NCBI GenBank assembly: GCA_003343995.1
Contig: QAKE01000057.1
Location: forward strand, 1 to 26,146
Source: Bacillota bacterium
Lineage (GTDB): Bacteria; Bacillota; Clostridia; Christensenellales; Borkfalkiaceae
Direction of reading: 5' to 3'
DNA: 26,146 nucleotides
Part shown: piece after piece, positions 9,773 through 16,442 of the stretch
Numbering within the stretch: position 1 is the first letter of the stretch
How the letters are laid out: each line of letters starts with the position of its first letter
Notes under the pieces: generated by a model
Seen by the model: only the letters and a program-made list of their open reading frames with translations
Told to the model about the DNA's origin: nothing
The model's database searches: none
Made by a program: the position numbers and the translations under genes

Positions 9773-11167
9773 ATGAAAAAACTTTCTTTGTTGGTAGCGT
9801 TAACCGTTTTGGTTTCCGGATTTTCGTTATTATTCGGCGCGTGTAACGACGCGAACAAAACGGCATCTGCGGAAAGCTATGTCGCGCTGGATATCAATCC
9901 TTCCGTCGAGTTCGTACTCGATAAACACGAAAAGGTGATTTCCGTCCGCGCGCTGAATAAGGACGCCGAAATCCTGCTTTACGGGGCGGACGGCATCGTC
10001 GGCGCAAAAATCGGCGACGCAAGCGAAAAGGTCGCGGAACTCGCCGTGCAGTACGGCTATCTTTCCGAAGAAAACGCCTCTATCGGCGTTACGGTCAGCG
10101 GCAAAACGACGAACGCGGAAGGCAAAATCCTCTCCAAAATCGATGCGGGTTTGCAGGCTTCCTGCGGCAAAGTCGGGCTGAAAATCGAAATCGTCACCGA
10201 CGGCGGTTACGTGCTCAACGGAAAGCTGGCGAAGCTGAAGGAACAGTACCCCGCCAACGCGGATATTCAGGCGCTTACCGCCGGCAAATACCGTTTGGTG
10301 CTTGCGGCGATGAAGGTGGACCGCTCGCTGACGGTGGAGGCTGCCGCGGCGATGAGCGCGGAAGATTTGAGCGAAATTCTGTACGAAAGCGAAAAATACC
10401 GTCTGGAAATCGCAAGCGAACGCTTTGAGGACGCTTACGAAAAGCTGGAACTCGCTTACGAACAGAACAAAGACGTGCTGCTCGATAACGCGTACCTCGT
10501 GCTTGCGAACAACGGACTCGACAAGGCTGCGAAAGCCGCGGAATACATCGCGCTGCGCAATGCGTACAGAGCGGTGGAATACATCGACGAAATCAATTTT
10601 GAAACCGAGCCCGTGCTGACGGACGAGCAGCTCGCGCAGATCGCCGAAACCATCGGCAAAAACGCCGAAGAGTTCATCGCGGGCGTAAAGGCGTACGGCG
10701 CGGCGACGGAAGACGCCGTGGAGTATTATCTCGAAAGCCTTTACCGCAACATGAGCGAGGAAGATCAAGACCGCTTTGAAGAGGTTTTCGACGCGGCGGA
10801 GGATCTGCTGGAGGAAATCGAGGAGGCGTTGGAGGAAATCTCCGCCGAGGCGCTGAACACCGTAAAGGCGGCGCTCGCGCCCATCGCGGAATTTATTCGG
10901 ATCGAAATCGATAAAATCAACGAATACGACGATCTCGACGATTACGTGCTCGATAAAATCGAGGATCGCATCGAGGAAATCGAAGAATGGTTTGAAGAGA
11001 ATCTGAGCGACGAAGAGAAGAAAGAAGTCGCCGACGCGAAAGCCGCGGTGCAGGAGAAAATCGAAGAACTCCGCGCGGAATTTGAAAAGGAAATCGCCGA
11101 TCTCAAAGCGGAAGTGGAAAACGAACTGAAAGAATTGCAGCAGGCGCGCATCGACGCCGCGGCGTAA
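9773..11167 (+). CDS. secreted, probably lipid-anchored RsgI-domain protein with acidic helical tail
   Basis: A 464-aa exported protein. Residues 1-23 are a signal peptide and LFGAC (C24) is a probable though atypical lipobox. Residues 35-110 form an RsgI-like middle domain with the intact motif SYVALDINPSVEFVLD (Asn42-Pro43) and KVISVRALNKDAEILLYG. The rest is almost all helix, ending (about 320-464) in a very acidic coiled-coil region with many EEIEE repeats. AGGAG (9761-9765) lies 7 nt before the ATG. Between the upstream terminator and this start I see no clean sigma-A promoter, only TTTAAT at 9735-9740, so expression by the neighbouring sigma factor is possible. Full RsgI proteins carry this domain on the membrane anti-sigma itself; here a second, membrane-helix-free version sits next door. 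Its function is unknown, perhaps a ligand, sensor or competitor for the anti-sigma. Confidence 0.75.
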   Translation: MKKLSLLVALTVLVSGFSLLFGACNDANKTASAESYVALDINPSVEFVLDKHEKVISVRALNKDAEILLYGADGIVGAKIGDASEKVAELAVQYGYLSEENASIGVTVSGKTTNAEGKILSKIDAGLQASCGKVGLKIEIVTDGGYVLNGKLAKLKEQYPANADIQALTAGKYRLVLAAMKVDRSLTVEAAAAMSAEDLSEILYESEKYRLEIASERFEDAYEKLELAYEQNKDVLLDNAYLVLANNGLDKAAKAAEYIALRNAYRAVEYIDEINFETEPVLTDEQLAQIAETIGKNAEEFIAGVKAYGAATEDAVEYYLESLYRNMSEEDQDRFEEVFDAAEDLLEEIEEALEEISAEALNTVKAALAPIAEFIRIEIDKINEYDDLDDYVLDKIEDRIEEIEEWFEENLSDEEKKEVADAKAAVQEKIEELRAEFEKEIADLKAEVENELKELQQARIDAAA

Positions 11168-11181
11168 AGAAAAAACTTATG

Positions 11182-11211
11182 AAAAACCGCACGGTTTTGT
11201 GCGGTTTTTTT
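11182..11211 (+). terminator. rho-independent terminator
   Basis: The 11-bp stem pairs AAAAACCGCAC (11182-11192) with GTGCGGTTTTT (11199-11209). The loop is GGTTTT and the T run extends to 11211. It ends the lipoprotein transcript. Confidence 0.9.
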
Positions 11212-11240
11212 ATGCGGCGTCGATAATTCGGAAAGAAAGA

Positions 11241-11270
11241 TTGACAAATCGCGGGCGGATATAGTACAAT
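11241..11270 (+). promoter_or_regulatory. sigma-A promoter of the alpha/beta hydrolase gene
   Basis: TTGACA (11241-11246) and TACAAT (11265-11270) are 18 bp apart. The gene's AGGAGA binding site begins 11 bp later, so the leader is short. Confidence 0.8.
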
Positions 11271-11290
11271 CGTTTTAAGAAGGAGATAGT

Positions 11291-12196
11291 ATGCTGCCCA
11301 TAGATAAACTCAATAAATTCGCCCGCTTTCTAAATCTGAAGGGGCTTGTGAAACTCACCATTAAAAAACCGAAACGCGGCGGAAAGCATTTCGAGCCGAA
11401 AAAGTTTAAAAATCTCCGCGCGGAGCAATTTTTTATAGACGGGTTTGCCTGCGTCAGCGTGGACGGCGGGGAAAGCGCCGCGCCGCACGTCGTATTTCTG
11501 CACGGCGGGGCGTATGTCGCGGAAGGACTGCTTTTTCACCGGAAGTTTATGGAAAAATTGGTCAAGGAATACGGCATGCGGGTAACGTATATCGATTATC
11601 CCCTCGCGCCGGAGCACGGCGCGAAAAAAACGCACGCCGTGCTCGGAAAAGCGTACGCGCGGCTGACGGAAACGTATAAAGAGGACGAATTTGTGCTTTT
11701 GGGCGATTCCGCGGGGGGCGGGCTGGCGCTGGCTTTTTTGCAAACGCTGGTGAAAACCGGCGGAAAACTGCCGGTAAAAACCGTTTTGCTGTCGCCGTGG
11801 GTGGACGTTTCCCTGTCCCGTCCGGAGGCGGCGGAGTACGAGGAAAAAGATCCCACGCTATCCATCGACGGGTTGCTGTTCGCCGGCAGGGAATACGCAA
11901 AGGAACTGCCGCTGACCGATCCCACGGTATCCCCCGTGTTCGGGGAAATGGACGATTTGGGCGAGATTCTCGTAACGGTCGGCGAAAGCGAATTGTTTTA
12001 TCCCGACTGCATGTATCTGAAAGAGCGCGCCGACGGCGCGCGGGGCACGCGCCTTACGCTGGCGGTGTTTGAAAACATGTTTCACGATTTCATCATGACG
12101 CCGATTAAGGAAAGCGACATCGGCTGCAGGCTCATCGCGGAATTTCTGGCGAATCGGGCGCCCGCGCCGAAGGACGGCGTAAAAATCATCGGATAA
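11291..12196 (+). CDS. alpha/beta hydrolase, HSL/acetyl-esterase (Aes) type
   Basis: A 301-aa hydrolase of the hormone-sensitive-lipase family (alpha/beta hydrolase fold 3), expected to cleave short-chain carboxylic esters. The oxyanion motif HGGAY is at 71-75 and the nucleophile elbow GDSAGG at 138-143 (Ser140). The usual Asp in the G..D.L motif seems to be Glu (GESEL, Glu234). His265 lies in ENMFHDF. The substitution keeps an acid, so the enzyme is probably active. It has no signal peptide and is cytosolic. AGGAGA lies 4 nt upstream of the ATG. It is monocistronic, between a sigma-A promoter and a bidirectional terminator. Confidence 0.87.
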   Translation: MLPIDKLNKFARFLNLKGLVKLTIKKPKRGGKHFEPKKFKNLRAEQFFIDGFACVSVDGGESAAPHVVFLHGGAYVAEGLLFHRKFMEKLVKEYGMRVTYIDYPLAPEHGAKKTHAVLGKAYARLTETYKEDEFVLLGDSAGGGLALAFLQTLVKTGGKLPVKTVLLSPWVDVSLSRPEAAEYEEKDPTLSIDGLLFAGREYAKELPLTDPTVSPVFGEMDDLGEILVTVGESELFYPDCMYLKERADGARGTRLTLAVFENMFHDFIMTPIKESDIGCRLIAEFLANRAPAPKDGVKIIG

Positions 12197-12242
12197 AGCG
12201 GACGAAACATGCCGCCTTGACCGAATAAATATCAGAAAAAGG

Positions 12243-12281
12243 AAAAAGAGCGAAGATTATTAAAAATCTTCGCTCTTTTTT
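12243..12281. terminator. bidirectional rho-independent terminator
   Basis: AAAAAGAGCGAAGAT (12243-12257) pairs with ATCTTCGCTCTTTTT (12266-12280), with T runs on both strands. It serves the hydrolase gene on the plus strand and the DUF4250 gene on the minus strand. Confidence 0.93.
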
Positions 12282-12312
12282 GCCTTGTTAAAATTGCGTT
12301 CGGGCGGCGTGT

Positions 12313-12492
12313 TCATTCAAATCTGTTTTTTTCCGCGTTGTAGGCGTAGCCCGCGGCGGAAAGTTTTTCTTTCAGCGCGTCGCAGTCGGCGTTCATATCC
12401 TCGCAAAGCGCGTATAAATCGGAATATTCGTCGCGCAGTTTCGTGTTGATTACGCTTAAAAGCATCATCGGATCGTTCGGTAACGTGTTCAT
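12313..12492 (-). CDS. DUF4250 domain-containing protein
   Basis: A 59-aa protein, translated by hand from the minus strand: it begins MNTLPNDPMMLLSVINTKLR, continues with DEYSDLYALCEDMNAD and ends AEKNRFE. The LPNDPxMLLSxxNxxLRDxYxxLxxLC pattern is the signature of DUF4250, a small conserved protein of Clostridia with unknown function. The length is normal. No ribosome binding site precedes the ATG. A consensus promoter lies so close that the mRNA would carry only about 2 nt before the start codon, so leaderless translation is predicted. It lies 33 bp downstream of the glycosyltransferase gene on the same strand, so read-through and coupling are also possible. Confidence 0.88.
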   Translation of the reverse strand: MNTLPNDPMMLLSVINTKLRDEYSDLYALCEDMNADCDALKEKLSAAGYAYNAEKNRFE

Positions 12493-12500
12493 ATATGCAT

Positions 12501-12529
12501 ATTATACGCGGAAAACCAAAAAAAATCAA
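12501..12529 (-). promoter_or_regulatory. consensus promoter giving a leaderless DUF4250 transcript
   Basis: On the minus strand TTGATT (12529 to 12524) and a perfect TATAAT (12506 to 12501) are 17 bp apart. The expected start is about 12494 and the ATG is at 12492. The -35 element overlaps the stop codon of the upstream glycosyltransferase. Confidence 0.75.
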
Positions 12530-13587
12530 GAAAAATACCGTTCGTTTCTCACGACGGACGGGTGCTGCGGGCGCAGTGATTTCGCCTTATCGTGGTAAAT
12601 TTTCGCCGTCTGCAGGTCGCCGAGATGATAGTGGCATACGGAAAGCTCTAAACACGGCACGAAATCGGCGTATTCGGGACGGACGAATCCGCCCTCCGCG
12701 GGCGGCGCCGAAAGCGCCTGTTCGTACCAATAAATAGCGAACGCGTAATTTTTTTTCAGCTGAAAGGCGTTGCCCACCGCGCATAGCGTTTCCGCGCGCG
12801 GAAGCGCGTAGGAAAAACTTCTGAACGCCGCGGAAAGCGCCTTGTCGTATTCCCTTAGATAAATATAACATTCGGAAATGACGTTGCACGCCTCCGCCGC
12901 GTCGAGCCGCCATAGCGCGGGGTCGGCGAGCGCGTCCTCCAAAATGCACACTGCCTCCCGATACAAACGGTTATAATAGAGTTCCCGCCCGTAATAATAC
13001 TTTTCCCGTGCGGTGTTCAGCGGCGCGTTGAAAATGGCTTTCTGATAGAGTTCGAGGTTGCGCCGCGGGTTTCCCTCGGCAATTTTGCGGTGGCTCACCG
13101 CCGCTTCGGAATAGAGAATTTCGCCGTGCGGCTGAATACATTCGTGCACGAAGCCCTGCCACAAAAAACCTGCGGCGCGCTTTAAAATCCGCTCGCGGTA
13201 GTAGCTGAACGCGGGCGTGCCGCTCTCGTCGAACCCGATGTCGTAACGGCACATCGCAACGTCGGGCGCGCGGCGTTCGAGCTGTTTTTTCAACTCCTTA
13301 AATAACCGCACGTTTTTCCCTTCGATCACGTCGTCGGCGTCCAGCCACATCACGTAATCGCCCGTCGCTTTGGAAAAGGAAAAATTCCTTGCGGCGGCAA
13401 AGTCGTCCGTCCAGACGTAATCGTAAACGCGGTCGGTAAACGATTTTGCGATTTCCTTCGTATTGTCGGTGGAGCCGGTGTCGGCGATCACGATTTCGTC
13501 CGCGATGCCGCGCACGCTCGAAAGACAGCGTTTCAGCACGGCTTCTTCGTTTTTTACGATCATGCAGAGAGATAATGTAACAGACAT
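12526..13587 (-). CDS. glycosyltransferase family 2 with C-terminal TPR region
   Basis: A 353-aa protein. The N-terminal GT-A domain (about 1-200) starts with LSLCMIVKNEE and has the nucleotide-binding DTGSTDNTKEIA and the metal-binding WLDADD (DxD), followed by the family's GFVHE segment. The C-terminal part (about 200-350) is made of helical repeats (for example YYYGRELYYNRLYREAVCILEDAL) resembling TPRs that probably bind the acceptor. Members of this family transfer sugars to glycans, lipids or peptides; the acceptor is unknown. Cytosolic, with no membrane helix. I chose ATG 13587 rather than GTG 13593 because AAGGAAGG ends directly before the GTG but 6 nt before the ATG. The next gene on this strand is DUF4250. 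Confidence 0.87.
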   Translation of the reverse strand: MSVTLSLCMIVKNEEAVLKRCLSSVRGIADEIVIADTGSTDNTKEIAKSFTDRVYDYVWTDDFAAARNFSFSKATGDYVMWLDADDVIEGKNVRLFKELKKQLERRAPDVAMCRYDIGFDESGTPAFSYYRERILKRAAGFLWQGFVHECIQPHGEILYSEAAVSHRKIAEGNPRRNLELYQKAIFNAPLNTAREKYYYGRELYYNRLYREAVCILEDALADPALWRLDAAEACNVISECYIYLREYDKALSAAFRSFSYALPRAETLCAVGNAFQLKKNYAFAIYWYEQALSAPPAEGGFVRPEYADFVPCLELSVCHYHLGDLQTAKIYHDKAKSLRPQHPSVVRNERYFS

Positions 13588-13659
13588 GCGCACCTTCCTT
13601 TGGTATTATGTATATGATGGATTACGGCGCATTTGTACATTTTTCCCGAAAATTCGGTA

Positions 13660-13688
13660 TTGACAAACGGAAAAAATTGGAGTAAAAT
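13660..13688 (+). promoter_or_regulatory. sigma-A promoter of the cytidylate-kinase-like gene
   Basis: TTGACA (13660-13665) and TAAAAT (13683-13688) are exactly 17 bp apart. The predicted start is near 13695 and the ribosome binding site GGGAGG at 13725-13730. Confidence 0.85.
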
Positions 13689-13737
13689 AGAATCAGAAAA
13701 GGAAAACTTTTCTATCATCGGTACGGGAGGGCGGAAT

Positions 13738-14361
13738 ATGAATAAAAAATTAGTGATTACGGTCGGCAGACAGTACGGCAGCGGCGGACGGGAAATCGGC
13801 GAAAAGCTCGCCGCGCATTACGGAATCGGCTATTATGACAAGCAGCTTTTGGCGATCGCCGCCAAGGAAAGCGGACTGTGCGACGAAATTGTGGAGCATT
13901 ACGACGAAAAGAAGATTTCCGCGGCGTTCATGTATCCCTTTACGTCCAACGTGTATTCTTACGGCATCGGCGGGCATATGGGCACGGAAAAGCCCCTCGG
14001 CATGCAGGTGTTTTTCGCGGTTTCCGGCGTCATCAAAAAAATCGCGGCAAAGGAATCGTGCGTGATCGTCGGCAGGTGCGCCGACTATATTTTGCGGGAT
14101 AATCCCGATTTGTTCAGCGTGTTCGTGTGCGCCGACGATAAAGAGCGCGTGGAGCGAATCATGCGCCGCAACGACATCAAATCGGAAAAAGAGGCGTTTG
14201 CCCGCATGATGAAAACCGATAAGAACCGCGCGCGTTTTTATAATTATTATTCCGATTGCAAATGGGGCGCGGCGGATACCTACGATTTATGCGTGAAGAG
14301 TTCCTTCCTCGGCATCGACAAAACGGTGGAAACCATTTGCGGCGTGATCGATCGGCTGTAA
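13738..14361 (+). CDS. cytidylate kinase-like family protein
   Basis: A 207-aa P-loop protein of the cytidylate kinase-like family (PF13189). It begins with VITVGRQYGSGGREIGEKLA, the diagnostic P-loop (GRQYGSGGREIG). It continues with GIGYYDKQLLAIAAKESG, then CVIVGRCADYIL and VFVCADDKERVERIMRR, both usual for these proteins. They are common in Clostridia, and the physiological substrate is mostly untested; nucleoside monophosphate phosphorylation is presumed. The start at 13738 is set by GGGAGG, 7 nt upstream, and by homology beginning at the second codon. The longer open frame from 13633 would begin upstream of the promoter. It converges with the TetR gene across a shared terminator. Confidence 0.88.
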   Translation: MNKKLVITVGRQYGSGGREIGEKLAAHYGIGYYDKQLLAIAAKESGLCDEIVEHYDEKKISAAFMYPFTSNVYSYGIGGHMGTEKPLGMQVFFAVSGVIKKIAAKESCVIVGRCADYILRDNPDLFSVFVCADDKERVERIMRRNDIKSEKEAFARMMKTDKNRARFYNYYSDCKWGAADTYDLCVKSSFLGIDKTVETICGVIDRL

Positions 14362-14400
14362 AATTTATCCGTGCCGAACGGGCGGTTTACTTTAAAACAA

Positions 14401-14438
14401 AAAAGCGGAGGCGATTTTGCCTCCGCTTTTCGTTTTTT
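14401..14438. terminator. bidirectional rho-independent terminator
   Basis: AAAAGCGGAGGC (14401-14412) pairs perfectly with GCCTCCGCTTTT (14419-14430) around GATTTT, followed by CGTTTTTT. T-rich flanks on both strands serve the kinase-like gene (plus) and the TetR gene (minus), whose stop is at 14437. Confidence 0.9.
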
Positions 14439-14964
14439 ATAAAAGCGTTTTTAACTGTTCGTTGACGCGGCCGACGGCGCGGATGGTATCCGCGGGGGGA
14501 AACTTGTCGTTGTTGACGAACGCGTAATAACTGCCGAACACCGCGTAGCTGATGAGTGCGTTCACGCGCACGTCCTCCTTCCATTCGGGATTCTGCGAAA
14601 AGAGGAGTTCCTTCACGCCCTGTTCCACCTTGTGCGCCAGCCGCTGGCTGCGCGTATCGGCGAACAGTATGGAAATCATGTGCTTTTTGGAAGCGTACGC
14701 CTCGGTGAGGGCGTCTATGGCGGCGATGGGCTCGCGCTCGAATTCTTCCGGCGTGATTTTATCGATAATGGAATTGACGAGTTCGCTTTCCAGCGTGTCC
14801 GATAAATCGTATATATCCTTAAAATGCAGATAGAAAGTGGCTTTGTTGATGGTCGCCCGCTCGGAAAGTTCGGTAACGCTGATTTTTTCCAGCGGGTTTT
14901 TTGCACGCAGTTCCAAAAAGGCGTTAAAAATGCTCTTTATCGTTTTTTCTACACGTAAATCCAT
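14437..14964 (-). CDS. TetR/AcrR family transcriptional regulator
   Basis: A 175-aa repressor-like protein. The N-terminal TetR DNA-binding domain (about 8-55) contains the helix-turn-helix ISVTELSERATINKATFYLHFKDIYDL, with the highly conserved K-A-T-F-Y-x-H-F-K. The C-terminal helical domain (about 70-175) should bind a ligand and form dimers, and its FGSYYAFVNN ending resembles the TetR_C_8 group. AAAAGGA lies about 8 nt before ATG 14964. It is transcribed alone from a perfect consensus promoter with an 80-nt leader. No transporter or enzyme is divergent from it, so its target is probably elsewhere or its own promoter. Confidence 0.88.
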   Translation of the reverse strand: MDLRVEKTIKSIFNAFLELRAKNPLEKISVTELSERATINKATFYLHFKDIYDLSDTLESELVNSIIDKITPEEFEREPIAAIDALTEAYASKKHMISILFADTRSQRLAHKVEQGVKELLFSQNPEWKEDVRVNALISYAVFGSYYAFVNNDKFPPADTIRAVGRVNEQLKTLL

Positions 14965-14980
14965 AAATCATCCTTTTACA

Positions 14981-15035
14981 CGACGAAATCAACATAAAAG
15001 TTGTTTATTCGACGAAGTTCGCCCGATTGCGGGCG
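14981..15035 (-). promoter_or_regulatory. TetR leader with hairpin and repeated CGACGAA
   Basis: The leader contains the inverted pair CGCCCG (15020-15025) and CGGGCG (15030-15035). It also has a smaller inverted pair CAAC (14990-14993) and GTTG (15000-15003), and two direct copies of CGACGAA (14981-14987 and 15010-15016). One of these could be the TetR operator, but none is a convincing long palindrome. Confidence 0.3.
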
Positions 15036-15052
15036 GTGTATGCTATGTACTT

Positions 15053-15081
15053 ATTATAGCGGAAGAACCTTCCCTTGTCAA
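15053..15081 (-). promoter_or_regulatory. perfect consensus promoter of the TetR gene
   Basis: On the minus strand TTGACA (15081 to 15076), a 17-bp spacer and TATAAT (15058 to 15053) match the sigma-A consensus exactly. Such a strong promoter on a regulator gene suggests that it is kept down by repression, possibly by TetR itself. Confidence 0.88.
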
Positions 15082-15100
15082 TACAAAACGAAAAATAATC

Positions 15101-15134
15101 GAAAAAAAGCGGCGGGAAAATTTTTCCCGCCGCT
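15101..15134 (-). terminator. minus-strand terminator with 13-bp stem
   Basis: AGCGGCGGGAAAA (15108-15120) pairs perfectly with TTTTCCCGCCGCT (15122-15134). Read on the minus strand the stem is followed by TTTTTTT. It lies 255 bp beyond the nearest minus-strand stop codon and beyond another terminator, so the transcript it ends is unclear. Confidence 0.8.
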
Positions 15135-15324
15135 CGGTCTGAAGGTCGCGCGCGGCGCGCCGATTGCCGAATTTTGCCGTTTTATTCGTCATTTTTCGAT
15201 ATTAGTCGCATATTCGACACGATTTGCACGCGTCTGAGAGCGCCGAAAAGGGGTGCTTTCGGGGCGATTAAACGACGGCGGTTTACAAAATTCCCCAAAA
15301 AGCGCGAAATTGCGCGCTGAACGG
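15135..15324. other. non-coding stretch with no recognisable gene
   Basis: I see no supported coding region or known RNA here. A second minus-strand terminator-like hairpin lies at 15301-15318 (AGCGCG and CGCGCT, then TTTTT on the minus strand). Candidate promoter elements are poor. Confidence 0.4.
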
Positions 15325-15325
15325 G

Positions 15326-15348
15326 CAAAAAACCGCCAAACGGGCGGT
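15326..15348 (-). terminator. terminator of the sugar isomerase gene
   Basis: On the minus strand ACCGCC and GGCGGT form a 6-bp stem with a short CGTTT loop, directly followed by TTTTTT. It lies 41 bp after the isomerase stop codon. Confidence 0.75.
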
Positions 15349-15388
15349 AAGTCGTTTGCAAAATCAAAGGATTACGCGTTTTTGAGTT

Positions 15389-16312
15389 TTATTCTTCAAA
15401 AACCCCGTATTCTTTCAGCATCCATTCCGCCGTTTCGTACATCATCGCCTCTATATGTCTTTGCATAAACAACTGAGGCTCTCGGAGCTTTAAGGAACCG
15501 TATTCATCGCGGAAGCGTCTTCTGTTTTCGGTCCATTGATCGTATCGGTTCAACGAAGAACTGCATTCGAGCGTAAAATATCCCTTGAAGCCGACGTCTG
15601 TCAAAGCCGTCAATACCTCGTCGTGATTCAAACACCCCAAAAAAGGAGCTATGTGGTTATCCTTGTACGCATGATTGTCGTTGTAGTGGATTGCGTAAAG
15701 TTCTTTGCCTACCGCCATTATATCATCGTACTGATTGCCCTCGCAGTTCGCGTGTCCCGTATCCCAGCACCCGTGAATTTTGGGATGATTTACAAAATCG
15801 ATAAACTCTCGCATATCCTTGCCCGAATTGATAAAATAATGATCTCCCATGTTGGATTTCGTCGAGTTTTCGCAAAGTACGTTTACGTCGTATTTTTCCG
15901 TATAGGGGAATAGTTTTTCATAGAACGCCTTGTTTTTTATAAACCATTCTTCTTTAGAAAGTCCCTTTTCAAATCCGTTGTGCACAACCGTGTTTTTTAT
16001 GCCGAGCAGTCCGCATATTTCAATGGAACGAATCGTCGCGTTCAGTAAGAAAGCCGCATGCGAAGCGTCGTCGGAAAGGGGATTTCCGCCTTGAGAATGT
16101 GCTTGCACGAATTGCATGCTGAGATCGCTCGCAAAATTTTTAATTCTTATTGCGGCGGCTTTCCAATTGTCTTGCATAAATTCGCAGTCCGGAGCGAAGC
16201 TGTACATGCTCAGATCTATGTATCGAAATCCCGCTTTGTGCAGTTCCGAAATTTGTTTTTCGTACGTATCGCAGTAAAAGCTGAAATCCTCTGTGGTTGT
16301 TGCAATTTTCAT
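15389..16312 (-). CDS. sugar phosphate isomerase/epimerase (xylose isomerase-like TIM barrel)
   Basis: A 307-aa protein of the AP-endonuclease-2 TIM-barrel family (PF01261), which isomerises or epimerises sugars or keto acids in the cytosol using a divalent metal. Likely ligands are the Glu in VLCENSTK, the Asp and His in CWDTGHAN, the His in AIHYNDNH and the Glu in FTLECSS, in the usual order. The start is ATG 16312 because AAAAGGAG (16326 to 16319) lies 6 nt upstream; the upstream ATG at 16339 would place that site inside the gene. By eye the gene is clearly AT-richer than its neighbours (mid-40s percent GC in sampled stretches versus about 60), hinting at a different origin. It lies 130 bp downstream of the AraC gene on the same strand and probably belongs to the same unit. 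Confidence 0.87.
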   Translation of the reverse strand: MKIATTTEDFSFYCDTYEKQISELHKAGFRYIDLSMYSFAPDCEFMQDNWKAAAIRIKNFASDLSMQFVQAHSQGGNPLSDDASHAAFLLNATIRSIEICGLLGIKNTVVHNGFEKGLSKEEWFIKNKAFYEKLFPYTEKYDVNVLCENSTKSNMGDHYFINSGKDMREFIDFVNHPKIHGCWDTGHANCEGNQYDDIMAVGKELYAIHYNDNHAYKDNHIAPFLGCLNHDEVLTALTDVGFKGYFTLECSSSLNRYDQWTENRRRFRDEYGSLKLREPQLFMQRHIEAMMYETAEWMLKEYGVFEE

Positions 16313-16442
16313 ATTATACTCCTTTTCATTATGCTGCACGCCGTGTGCGTTTTGATCTGTGCGGAACGTATCGTTTCAAATTTACCGTTGCCGCTTGATT
16401 TTGATAATATCCCGAACCGCCGCGCGGGCTTTTCAATAAAGC

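Noticed and set aside
12317..12529. 70-codon minus-strand frame overlapping the DUF4250 gene
   Set aside because: A different frame from the recognisable DUF4250 protein; its Arg-rich composition is that of a shadow.
13633..13737. N-terminal extension of the cytidylate-kinase-like protein
   Set aside because: It would begin upstream of the promoter at 13660-13688. Homology and the GGGAGG site both point to ATG 13738.
15182..15367. 61-codon minus-strand frame in the gap after the isomerase
   Set aside because: It overlaps two terminator-like hairpins, has no ribosome binding site and shows no recognisable motif.
16313..16339. Nine extra N-terminal residues of the sugar isomerase
   Set aside because: The AAAAGGAG binding site lies inside this stretch and is well spaced only for ATG 16312.
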